Source: JBFLVQ01 sp040758525 (lineage in GTDB: Bacteria > Acidobacteriota > Blastocatellia > Chloracidobacteriales > JADJPF01). From it: 6,873 nt of DNA. The stretch is taken from NCBI GenBank assembly GCA_040758525.1, contig JBFLVQ010000513.1, positions 1 through 6,873 on the forward strand, read 5' to 3'. Shown piece by piece: positions 1 to 5,830 of this stretch; positions within the stretch are counted from its first letter, which is position 1, and each line of letters begins with the position of its first letter. The notes under the pieces are model-generated. The model searched no databases. It worked only from the letters and a program-made list of their open reading frames with translations, and was not told where the DNA came from. A program made the translations under genes and the position numbers.

Positions 1-110
1 AGTTAATTCGCAAATACATCGACAATCAGCGTAGCCCGCAGCAATAATTATCGCCCTGTCGGGCGATGGCAGGCTTAACTCCGGACTGAAGCCCGAAGAA
101 TGCGCCTGCC
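1..110 (+). promoter_or_regulatory. Probable cobalamin (B12) riboswitch, 3' part, truncated by the window edge
   Basis: Cobalamin riboswitches are mRNA leaders that bind B12 and shut off transport or synthesis genes. The 3' end here, AAGCCCGAAGA at 89-99 followed by GCCTGCC at 104-110, matches the family's closing segment; the E. coli btuB leader, from memory, has AAGCCCGAAGACCTGCC. Upstream, GCAAAT (11-16) and AGCCCGCAGCAATAA (33-47) resemble the core GTGCAAAT and CTGACCCGCAACTGTAA blocks. A perfect hairpin ATCGCCC-TGTC-GGGCGAT (50-67) fits a peripheral arm. GGCAGGC (68-74) can pair with GCCTGCC (104-110), which could be an alternative to the normal P1 pairing with sequence left of the window. 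Five extra bases sit between the GAAGA and CCTGCC blocks, and the 5' half is missing. The call rests on recalled consensus, so it is moderate. No B12-related gene follows. Confidence 0.45.
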
Positions 111-463
111 TTTCTGTTCAACAAGAGCACCTGCGCTTTACTATTGTGCTAATTATTTGACTATCTGCTAGAGCCTCTACACTACCATAAGCTAGTACTA
201 GTAGCATAATGTTAAGCTGTGATCGATTCCCCCTGGGTTCTCTATTGGCAATCTAAGCTTTTCTCTCAACCAAACTTAAACAAGGTCAGCAATATCAGAT
301 TGGGAGATTATGAACAACCATCAAAAGACTTTAAAACATCTTTTATAAGGGGTTTTTTCTTGATACGACAAATTAGAGTTACTAATTCGGAACGGCACGG
401 GTGAATACTGGCAATAAGACTACCAGTATATGGTAAAATTACAGTCAGAATAAAACCTATTAA
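111..463. other. Intergenic stretch without a recognisable gene
   Basis: About 350 bp with stops scattered in all frames. The only open stretch of note is a 61-codon frame at 219-404 (+), rich in Lys, Ser and Asn. It has no Shine-Dalgarno and no motif I recognise, and I regard it as chance. A weak AT-only inverted repeat (AAAAGA 323-328 / TCTTTT 339-344) and a T-run at 353-358 do not make a credible terminator. One clean inverted repeat at 405-429 is listed separately. The stretch may be the decayed body of whatever gene the upstream riboswitch-like leader once controlled, but nothing in it proves that. Confidence 0.5.
405..429. repeat. Inverted repeat, 7-bp arms with 11-bp spacer
   Basis: ATACTGG (405-411) and CCAGTAT (423-429) are perfect reverse complements. 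Size and spacing suit either a regulator-binding site or a small hairpin. There is no T-run after it on either strand, so it is not a typical terminator. It lies about 35 bp before the open frame of the MEDS-like remnant and may belong to that dead gene's old control region. Confidence 0.3.
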
Positions 464-662
464 CAACGGTTATCAAACGCATTTTTCCAAACCACTATTG
501 GTACTAATGCTGGTGATGCTGTAATAGTTGTGGCAACAAAAGCACTCCTAGATGGCCTTGAGATTCGATTGCAAGAGTTAGGATTCGATGTAAAAACTGC
601 TTGTGAGCGTGGTCAATGTAATTACTATTGTTAGCGGCTTTACTAAGATTATCGGTAAATAA
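464..662 (+). pseudogene. Remnant of a MEDS-domain / hybrid histidine kinase gene, deleted and frameshifted
   Basis: The frame open from 464 to the stop at 632-634 reads FFQTTIGTNAGDAVIVVATK (482-541) and continues with DGLE, LGFDV and ERGQ. This follows the MEDS sensory domain pattern I recall: F-I-G-x-x-L-x-A-G-D-A-x-I-V-x-A-T, then LEExLRxxGLDVxxAxxxGQ. The domain's usual start (VQFYExD) is not found in any frame just upstream. From 618 to 662 another frame reads VITIVSGFTKIIGK and stops. This aligns with the last 14 residues of the intact kinase downstream (LVTIVASLTKIVNK), with 7 identities and the rest mostly conservative. The simplest reading is a MEDS-containing hybrid kinase that lost its middle by internal deletion, keeping part of its N-terminal domain and its C-terminus. 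The MEDS match is fairly strong; the tail match is short but supported by position and by shared codons ACT ATT GTT and AAG ATT. Confidence 0.6.
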
Positions 663-664
663 GT

Positions 665-670
665 TATAAT
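665..670 (+). promoter_or_regulatory. Candidate -10 box (TATAAT) for the hybrid histidine kinase
   Basis: A perfect TATAAT lies 33 bp before the kinase start and 2 bp after the remnant's terminal TAA. The -35 region is poor: TTTACT (639-644) is the best match but has a 20-bp spacer, and there is no extended -10 TG. Transcription would begin near 677, giving a leader of about 27 nt. Confidence 0.3.
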
Positions 671-703
671 GGAATTTATTAATTTAGTTAATGAGCAAAT
701 GCT

Positions 704-3073
704 ATGCATGATAAGAAAAGCGCGCAGTTGAGTAAGTTGGATGAACTCCAAGCTGGCCTCTCAACTATAATTGAACTCTCTGATGATGCCATAATCAGTA
801 AATCTTTAGATGGTATTATCGCTAGTTGGAATAAAAGTGCAGAAAGAATCTTCGGTTATACGGCTGATGAAGTAATTGGTAAGTCTATCACTATTATATT
901 TCCCTCAGACCGCTTAGATGAAGAGTCAGAAATCCTAGCAAAGATCTGTAGAGGAGAGCGCATTGATCATTTAGAAACCGTGCGCAAATGCAAAGATGGT
1001 AAATTGATAGATGTATCTATTACTGTATTGCCGATAAAAGACAGTTTAGGTCGAATCCTAGGGGCTGCCAAGATCGCCCGAGATATAACTGAGCGCAAAA
1101 AGTTAGATAACATACAGTTCAGATTGGCAGCCATTGTAGAATCATCAGATGATGCGATTGTTAGCAAAACTCTAGAAGGTATTATTACAAGCTGGAATAA
1201 AGGCGCAGAAAGGATCTTCGGTTATACGGCTGATGAGGTAATTGGTAAATCTATTTCCATTCTTATTCCATCAGATCGACACGATGAAGAGCCTGGCATC
1301 TTAGAGCGATTGAAAAAGGGAGAGCGTATTGATCATTATGAAACAATTCGCATTACTAAAGATGGCAAACTGCGGGATATATCTCTTACTGTATCACCGA
1401 TAAAAGATCAATCTGGGCGGATAATAGGCGCTTCAAAGATTGCTCGTGATATAACTGAGCGTAAAAGGATAGAAAAAGAGATTCGAGAGCATAGAGAGTG
1501 GTTACGAATAACTCTCTCAAGTATTGGCGATGCCGTTATTGCTACTGATAACAAGGGAAAGGTGACATTTATAAATCCTATTGCTGAGTCATTAACTGGC
1601 TGGAAACAAGAAGATGCAATAGGAAAATCATTAATAGAGGTGTTTAAGATCGTTAATGAAAAGACTCGTGAGGTTGTAGAAAATCCTGTCGAGAAGGTTC
1701 TTGATAAAGGCATAATTGTCGGTCTCGCCAATCACACCATACTAATATCAAAACAGGGTGTGGATATTGCTATTGATGATAGTGGAGCACCAATAAAAGA
1801 TGATGCTGGTAATATTATTGGTGTTATTTTAGTCTTTCGAGATGTCACGGAAAAGAAGCGGGGAGAACAGAAACTAAATCAACTATTAATTCGTGAACAG
1901 GAAGCGCGCAAACAGGCCGAAGAAGCTAATAGAATTAAGGATGAGTTTCTTGCTACGGTTTCTCATGAACTACGCACTCCGCTGACTTCTATACTTGGTT
2001 GGATAAGGATGATTCGAAGTGATAAATTGGATGCTGTAGCCGTCAGCAAGGCACTGGAAACAATTGAAAGAAATGCTCGCAGCCAAGCCCAACTAGTTCA
2101 AGACCTACTCGATATATCTCGTATTATTAGTGGTAAACTACGTCTGGAAATGCAGCCTGTAGATCTAGAAGCAGTGATAAAGTCAGCGGTAGATTCGATT
2201 CGTCCAACTGCAGATACAAAGAGTATTAAACTGCGTACAATAATCGACTCTACTAGTCCGGTATACGGTGATTATGAAAGGCTTCAACAAGTAATTTGGA
2301 ACTTGCTTTCCAATGCAATAAAATTTACTCCTAAAGAGGGTAAAGTAGAAATTCAGCTTGAACGTGCTGATTCCAACATTCAAATTACTGTTACCGATAC
2401 TGGCGAAGGTATCAAACCTGAATTACTTCCCCACATATTTAATCGCTTTACACAAGCCGATAGCTCTATCTCTCGCACACATGGGGGACTTGGTTTAGGA
2501 CTATCAATTGTCAAACAGTTAGTTGAATTGCATGGCGGCGTAATAACCGTGGCCAGTGAAGGACCAGGCTGTGGTTCTACATTTACTGTATCTCTGCCAA
2601 TAATGCCAATAAAATACAGAGTAGTAGCAGCAGAAACAACAGATTCTAATATTCGCTATAAAACCTCATCCAGAACTGACAATGAGCTTGCCGGACAAAA
2701 GATCTTGGTAATAGATGATGAGCCTGATACCGTGGCATTACTAAAAACCATATTTGAGGAGTTTGGGGGAGAAGTAAAAACAGCAACCTCTGCAGCAAAA
2801 GCATTAGAGATTTTAGATACCTGGTTGCCTACTGTACTCATTTCTGATATTGGTATGCCAGGTCAAAGTGGATTTGATCTGATTCGCCAGATTAGAGAAC
2901 ATGGTTCAGAGCAAGGGAGAAATATACCCGCGATAGCTTTGACGGCTTTTGCCAGAGTTGAGGATCGTATGAAAGTGCTTTCCGCCGGATTTCAGATGCA
3001 TGTACCAAAACCGATTGAGCCTGATGAACTCGTCACTATTGTTGCCAGTCTTACCAAGATTGTTAACAAATAG
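704..3073 (+). CDS. Soluble hybrid sensor histidine kinase, PAS-PAS-PAS-HisKA-HATPase-REC
   Basis: An ATP-dependent autokinase that passes phosphate from a His to a receiver Asp in the same chain, as one step of a phosphorelay. Domains: PAS1 about 20-131 and PAS2 about 142-253, each ending IARDITERKK/R; a divergent PAS3 about 262-383; a short coiled linker 384-410; HisKA with SHELRTP at 420-426 (phospho-acceptor His421); HATPase with N-box NLLSN (533-537), DTGEGI (565-570), F-box around 579-582 and GGLGLGLSI (594-602); receiver 665-789 with Asp671/Asp672, phospho-acceptor Asp715 in SDIGMPG, Thr747 and Lys769. All key residues are present. No signal peptide or membrane segment is seen, so it should sense a cytosolic cue. 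The first in-frame ATG after a stop at 692-694 is used; its Shine-Dalgarno is weak (GAG at 693-695). No response regulator or effector gene is adjacent, and the signal is unknown. Confidence 0.95.
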   Translation: MHDKKSAQLSKLDELQAGLSTIIELSDDAIISKSLDGIIASWNKSAERIFGYTADEVIGKSITIIFPSDRLDEESEILAKICRGERIDHLETVRKCKDGKLIDVSITVLPIKDSLGRILGAAKIARDITERKKLDNIQFRLAAIVESSDDAIVSKTLEGIITSWNKGAERIFGYTADEVIGKSISILIPSDRHDEEPGILERLKKGERIDHYETIRITKDGKLRDISLTVSPIKDQSGRIIGASKIARDITERKRIEKEIREHREWLRITLSSIGDAVIATDNKGKVTFINPIAESLTGWKQEDAIGKSLIEVFKIVNEKTREVVENPVEKVLDKGIIVGLANHTILISKQGVDIAIDDSGAPIKDDAGNIIGVILVFRDVTEKKRGEQKLNQLLIREQEARKQAEEANRIKDEFLATVSHELRTPLTSILGWIRMIRSDKLDAVAVSKALETIERNARSQAQLVQDLLDISRIISGKLRLEMQPVDLEAVIKSAVDSIRPTADTKSIKLRTIIDSTSPVYGDYERLQQVIWNLLSNAIKFTPKEGKVEIQLERADSNIQITVTDTGEGIKPELLPHIFNRFTQADSSISRTHGGLGLGLSIVKQLVELHGGVITVASEGPGCGSTFTVSLPIMPIKYRVVAAETTDSNIRYKTSSRTDNELAGQKILVIDDEPDTVALLKTIFEEFGGEVKTATSAAKALEILDTWLPTVLISDIGMPGQSGFDLIRQIREHGSEQGRNIPAIALTAFARVEDRMKVLSAGFQMHVPKPIEPDELVTIVASLTKIVNK
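767..1468 (+). repeat. Tandem duplication of a PAS module, 366-bp period
   Basis: PAS1 (residues 22-133) and PAS2 (144-255) align without gaps at an offset of 122 codons. By hand count 81 of 112 residues match (about 72%). At DNA level 848-870 and 1214-1236 are identical. PAS3 is far more divergent, so the first two modules come from a recent intragenic duplication rather than from ancient multi-PAS architecture. Confidence 0.9.
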
Positions 3074-3103
3074 TTAAGCAACTAATAATCACTCAACGGC
3101 AAG

Positions 3104-3130
3104 ATAAGAAAAAATCCTGCCGAGGCAGGG
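3104..3130 (-). terminator. Intrinsic terminator, minus strand
   Basis: Read on the minus strand, CCTGC-CTCG-GCAGG (3129-3116) is followed by A and then TTTTTTCTT (3114-3106), a textbook hairpin plus U-tract. On the plus strand it is followed by GTTAAAAG, so it would not efficiently end the kinase transcript. It sits 250 bp after the methyltransferase stop and only 43 bp beyond the kinase stop, so it would also keep leftward transcription from running antisense into the kinase gene. Confidence 0.55.
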
Positions 3131-3249
3131 TTAAAAGTAGGAAAAGTTATTAGAGAATTTTCACTTAACTCTCAATATATTTAGACCGCTATGATCAGTT
3201 TTTTCTTCCTTGGAATTTGCTATAGATCCGTTCCATCAATTTAATAATA

Positions 3250-3269
3250 AGCCCCACCGTGGTGGGGCT
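3250..3269 (-). terminator. Strong GC hairpin, probable first terminator after the methyltransferase
   Basis: AGCCCCAC-CGTG-GTGGGGCT is a perfect 8-bp stem with a 4-nt loop. On the minus strand it is followed by TATTATTAAATT, an interrupted U-rich tract; on the plus strand by ATCGAAGG, which is not U-rich. It lies 110 bp past the methyltransferase stop. The tract is imperfect, so termination may be partial, which would explain the second terminator at 3104-3130. Confidence 0.45.
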
Positions 3270-3379
3270 ATCGAAGGACGATATGAATGAAAAGTTTGCT
3301 CACTTTAAATAGACAACTGATCTAGTGATTTTCTTCCATTGCTTCAGCCTATTGATGGGAGAACTTTATCTTCTCATTG

Positions 3380-4189
3380 CTAGACTAGGAAAGGTGCGCA
3401 GGGCTTAACAGCGTAGCCCATATAGCTGCCAGATATATTTGTGCCTTCTTTAAGTCCCGTCTGTTTGCCAAACTCTCCACACGAGATCTTGCCTGCCCTA
3501 TATTTCCTTAGCGCAATAATAATCTTAATTGGATTACCACTGATCTTGGTACCTATGATCTCTCTGTTTTGCAAACCATGTCGTTGTAGAGAAGCTGTTA
3601 GTTCAGCAGGAGTAATAAACATCTTCCATACATGTAGATGAGGCGGCATAATGCGTGTAAATTTCCATTCTTGCATTATCTTAATCGAGGTTAGTTTGCT
3701 ATAGATAGTACGGTTAATGGTGTCATAAAAGAAGACCCCGCCAGGCTTGAGCACACGCGCGATCTCGCCAATTACAGCATCCCAATTCTCTATATGCTCC
3801 AGTACATCGCAGCAATAGACAATTTCGAATGACTCATTCTCGCAAGCTAGCTTGTCACCATAGCCTAGACGATAGTCAATCTTCAGGCTACTCTCTATTG
3901 CGTGTGTTCTGGCAGCTTGCAATGACTTGTCGGATGGATCAATGCCGGTCACGACAAAGCCCATTGCGGCAAACTCTTCAGCCAACAGTCCACCCCCACA
4001 ACCTACATCTAGTGCTCGCTTTCCTTGGGGATCAATCTTCAGTTGCCTGAGAATACGCTGGAAATATGGCACACGCCAAGGATTGACAACTCCTTTAAGT
4101 ATGTTTAGCAAGCCCTTTTCGTCCCACCAAGTATCTGACATACGGTTGTAAATGTCGTTGTCGATTGGGGAGGTGGCTGTTGAGGACAT
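3380..4189 (-). CDS. UbiG-like SAM-dependent class I O-methyltransferase
   Basis: Transfers a methyl group from S-adenosylmethionine, most likely to a hydroxyl of a phenolic or quinone-like small molecule. The 269-aa protein has the SAM-binding loop ALDVGCGGGLLAEEFA (59-74), an acidic ribose-binding residue in VTGIDPSD (Asp84), DVLEHI (128-133) and LKPGGVFFYDTINRT (147-161). The N-terminal DIYNRMSDTWWDEKG (12-26) with NPWR (36-39) and the C-terminal SYMGYAVKP match the UbiG/Coq3 layout, which also has a WWD motif before the SAM fold. E. coli UbiG is about 240 aa, so this is slightly long. No ubiquinone gene is nearby, and UbiG-like proteins also occur in menaquinone users, so the substrate is open and no symbol is given. 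The start is fixed by an excellent Shine-Dalgarno. The codirectional upstream P450 could supply the hydroxyl it methylates; that is inference. Confidence 0.85.
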   Translation of the reverse strand: MSSTATSPIDNDIYNRMSDTWWDEKGLLNILKGVVNPWRVPYFQRILRQLKIDPQGKRALDVGCGGGLLAEEFAAMGFVVTGIDPSDKSLQAARTHAIESSLKIDYRLGYGDKLACENESFEIVYCCDVLEHIENWDAVIGEIARVLKPGGVFFYDTINRTIYSKLTSIKIMQEWKFTRIMPPHLHVWKMFITPAELTASLQRHGLQNREIIGTKISGNPIKIIIALRKYRAGKISCGEFGKQTGLKEGTNISGSYMGYAVKPCAPFLV

Positions 4190-4195
4190 ACATTT

Positions 4196-4203
4196 CCTCC
4201 TTT
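4196..4203 (-). promoter_or_regulatory. Strong ribosome binding site of the UbiG-like gene
   Basis: AAAGGAGG on the minus strand, 6 nt before the ATG at 4189, is close to a full anti-16S match and decides the start. The same bases are the Leu-Lys-Glu-Glu codons at the end of the readable part of the uridine-kinase-like relic, so this site appears to have been taken from, or to overlap, dead coding sequence. Confidence 0.85.
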
Positions 4204-4306
4204 AGCAGTACTACAAGCTCCTGAGCCAGTATGGTCTTGTCTGCTGCGCGGCTGGCCCATCAATAGCGACACGAATAGGATGCTGCTGTTCAATTTGAAG
4301 GATGCG

Positions 4307-4328
4307 ACTAATAAGACAATCTATTAGT
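4307..4328. repeat. Inverted repeat, 7-bp arms with 8-bp spacer
   Basis: ACTAATA (4307-4313) and TATTAGT (4322-4328) are perfect reverse complements inside the uridine-kinase-like relic, about 120 bp upstream of the methyltransferase start. It is AT-only apart from one pair, so it would be a weak RNA hairpin but a plausible regulator site. It may equally be chance. Confidence 0.25.
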
Positions 4329-4405
4329 TGTGACCTTTTCACCATTTTATGCTAGCACGGGTATGCACCCCCAAGTAGATCTATTTATTAAGCCAGCAGA
4401 TAATA

Positions 4406-5599
4406 TCAGGCCTGAGCAGCGATCTGTCTACCCGGCTCAAAGCGGATTGGCAGGTGAGTTGGACCGTGTACATGGAATGCCTTGCGCGGCTCCCAAGGTT
4501 CATTGCTCGCAAGCTCTAAGCCCTTTGCCCTCTCTAGAAGATCTGAAAGAGCAATCCTAGCCTCCAAGCGTGAGAGTGCTGCCCCTAAGCAGAAGTGTAT
4601 ACCATGCCCAAATGCAATGTGTGGATTGGGATTGCGAGTAATATCAAAGCGATCAGCATATTGGAACTGCTTGGGGTCGCGGTTCGCTGAGCCTACCATC
4701 CCAAGCACAAGCTTGCCAGCCGGAATCATCTCACCATGCATCTCGACATCGTAGCGTGCAGCACGAAATATCACCTGTACTGGTGCGCGATAACGTAGAA
4801 CCTCCTCAATTGCTAAGGGCAACAGATCTGGTGTTGTCTGTAGACGTGTGAGCTGATCCTGGTTTTCAATAAAACATAAGATCGCATTGTTGAGCAAGTT
4901 TGTTGTGGTCTCATGGCCAGCTAAGATAAGTAGCTTAAAAAAGCCCATGATCTCTTCTGATGTCAATCGCTCGCCATCCACTTCAGCCTTTACAAGCCTT
5001 GTCAGCAGATCATCTTTTGATGCTGTCTGTCGCGCATCCAGTAAACCTACTAAGTAATCGTTCATCTGCGCCGATGCAGTACGAAACTCTTTTACTGCCA
5101 TCTCTCCTTCCTCACCTCCATAGACAGTCTGGCTAAGATTTAACAGTACATCGCTCCAGTGCCTAAATCGTGGCCAGTCTGCGCTGGGGATACCAAGCAT
5201 CTCTGCGATCACCATTAGGGGTAAAGGAACTGAGAAATCTGCTACTAGATCCATCTCACCATGCTCGATCGTCTGATCTAACAGATTGCGTGAAATCTCT
5301 CGTATACGTGGCTCTAGGTTCGCGACCGAGCGCGGGGTGAAGGCTTGTGAGATAAGGGCGCGTAGCTTGGTATGACGTGGCGGATCAAGGAAGATCAGCC
5401 ATTCCAATGGCTTTTCGCCTGAGGGTGCTGCCTTGGAACTAAACGCTTCATGATCATTTACCACACGTTTCACTCCCTCATAATCAAAGACCATACATAG
5501 ATCGCCTTGCGGACTATAGAGTATAGGAGATGTACTACGAAGCTGGTCATATAATGTATAGGGATTGCGACGTATCTCGTCCGAGAAAAGATTCAACAT
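4406..5599 (-). CDS. Cytochrome P450, bacterial soluble class I type
   Basis: A heme monooxygenase that uses O2 and two electrons, usually from a ferredoxin and its reductase, to hydroxylate a small organic substrate in the cytosol. At 397 aa it has the usual length for soluble bacterial P450s and no membrane anchor. Landmarks: DPPRHTKLR (72-80) with the C-helix HxxxR that contacts heme propionates; I-helix AGHETT (227-232), where the acid-alcohol pair (Glu230-Thr231) handles proton delivery; EEVLR (265-269), giving the ExxR of the K-helix; RDP near 307-309; and the heme loop FGHGIHFCLG (330-339) with the thiolate ligand Cys337. All conserved residues are intact. Start chosen at 5599 with GGAGG 9 nt upstream. 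No ferredoxin or reductase is in the window, so it must borrow partners. The substrate cannot be read from sequence; the overall style is that of CYP107-like secondary-metabolism or xenobiotic enzymes. Confidence 0.95.
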   Translation of the reverse strand: MLNLFSDEIRRNPYTLYDQLRSTSPILYSPQGDLCMVFDYEGVKRVVNDHEAFSSKAAPSGEKPLEWLIFLDPPRHTKLRALISQAFTPRSVANLEPRIREISRNLLDQTIEHGEMDLVADFSVPLPLMVIAEMLGIPSADWPRFRHWSDVLLNLSQTVYGGEEGEMAVKEFRTASAQMNDYLVGLLDARQTASKDDLLTRLVKAEVDGERLTSEEIMGFFKLLILAGHETTTNLLNNAILCFIENQDQLTRLQTTPDLLPLAIEEVLRYRAPVQVIFRAARYDVEMHGEMIPAGKLVLGMVGSANRDPKQFQYADRFDITRNPNPHIAFGHGIHFCLGAALSRLEARIALSDLLERAKGLELASNEPWEPRKAFHVHGPTHLPIRFEPGRQIAAQA

Positions 5600-5608
5600 A
5601 GCGTACTA

Positions 5609-5613
5609 CCTCC
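5609..5613 (-). promoter_or_regulatory. Ribosome binding site of the P450 gene
   Basis: GGAGG on the minus strand, with a 9-nt spacer to the ATG at 5599-5597. It supports that start over the absence of any upstream in-frame alternative. Confidence 0.75.
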
Positions 5614-5662
5614 ATAGGTCAAAATCACTGAGAGAAGCATTACCGCATACACACGACAATTC

Positions 5663-5699
5663 GACAGAAATGGATATCCGTCAGTAAAAATTGACAGAA
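5663..5699. repeat. Operator-like cluster upstream of the P450 gene
   Basis: GACAGAA occurs at 5663-5669 and again at 5693-5699, exactly 30 bp apart (about three helical turns), with an 8-bp palindrome GGATATCC (5672-5679) between them. The cluster is 65-100 bp before the P450 start, where a repressor or activator of that gene would bind. No clear -35/-10 pair could be fixed next to it. Confidence 0.25.
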
Positions 5700-5768
5700 T
5701 GACTCTATATTGATTGGCTCGCGACAAGCCCCTCTAGGGTTGCTTCGACAAGATGCAAAGACGACATA

Positions 5769-5830
5769 TGATGGTTGCTTAATTATATTCACATTACCTG
5801 CCATTGCCTAACAATGGCCTACAACCATCA
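5769..5830 (-). terminator. Nested stem-loops overlapping the ssb stop codon
   Basis: On the minus strand the ssb stop TGA begins a 9-bp arm TGATGGTTG (5830-5822) that pairs perfectly with CAACCATCA (5777-5769). Inside lies a second perfect hairpin GCCATTG-TTAGG-CAATGGC (5818-5800). Neither arm is followed by a solid U-tract, so this is a 3' structure of ssb mRNA that may end or stabilise the transcript rather than a classic intrinsic terminator. It separates ssb from the P450 unit, about 170 bp before the P450 start. Confidence 0.4.

Larger units (their letters stand above)
3074..3379. other. Convergent intergenic region between the kinase and the methyltransferase
   Basis: About 306 bp between two stop codons that face each other. 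It holds two stable GC-rich hairpins, at 3116-3129 and 3250-3269 (listed separately), and no gene I can support. Two tiny frames exist: a 9-codon ORF on + at 3283-3312 preceded by AAGGA, and a 13-codon frame on the minus strand reading MERIYSKFQGRKN from about 3233 downward, which lacks a Shine-Dalgarno. Neither resembles a known product. The kinase mRNA has no classic hairpin plus U-tract terminator of its own here. Confidence 0.6.
4196..4345 (-). pseudogene. N-terminal relic of a uridine-kinase-like P-loop protein, frameshifted and truncated
   Basis: From the ATG at 4345 the minus strand reads MVKRSQLIDCLISRI, then IEQQHPIRVAIDG, then runs off into nonsense and stops at 4211 (44 codons). 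A shifted frame takes over exactly where a Walker A loop is expected: AADKTILAQELVVLLKEE from about 4247 to 4194. Joined, this gives HPIRVAIDG-P-[shift]-AADKT-xLAxELVxLL, the pattern of uridine-kinase-type nucleoside kinases (RVAIDGxDAAGKTTLAxEL). Besides the shift (8 bases where 6 are expected), the invariant Walker Gly is Asp (GAC for GGC), so the fragment cannot work. The rest of the family's roughly 200 residues is gone: sequence passes straight into the methyltransferase gene. There is no Shine-Dalgarno before 4345. A poor promoter-like pair (TTGGGG 4374-4369, 17-bp gap, CATAAA 4351-4346) may now serve the methyltransferase. Confidence 0.7.

Noticed and set aside
219..404. 61-codon plus-strand frame between the riboswitch-like element and the MEDS remnant
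   Set aside because: No Shine-Dalgarno, no recognisable motif, biased toward Lys/Ser/Asn as expected for AT-rich noncoding DNA.
3195..3233. 13-codon minus-strand frame MERIYSKFQGRKN
   Set aside because: No Shine-Dalgarno, too short, and it lies beyond a probable terminator.
4105..4293. 62-codon minus-strand frame overlapping the start of the methyltransferase gene and the gap
   Set aside because: Its sequence is Gln/Pro/Thr-rich nonsense from a shifted frame across the uridine-kinase relic and the methyltransferase N-terminus; the homologous signal lies in the other two frames.
5691..5711. TTGACA followed by TATATT on the plus strand as a divergent promoter
   Set aside because: The spacer is only 9 bp, too short for a sigma-70-type promoter, and no plus-strand gene follows.
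5692..5811. Open frame of about 38 codons on the plus strand between the P450 and ssb genes
   Set aside because: No start codon with a ribosome binding site and no recognisable motif; it lies opposite the direction of both neighbours and ends in the ssb 3' hairpin.
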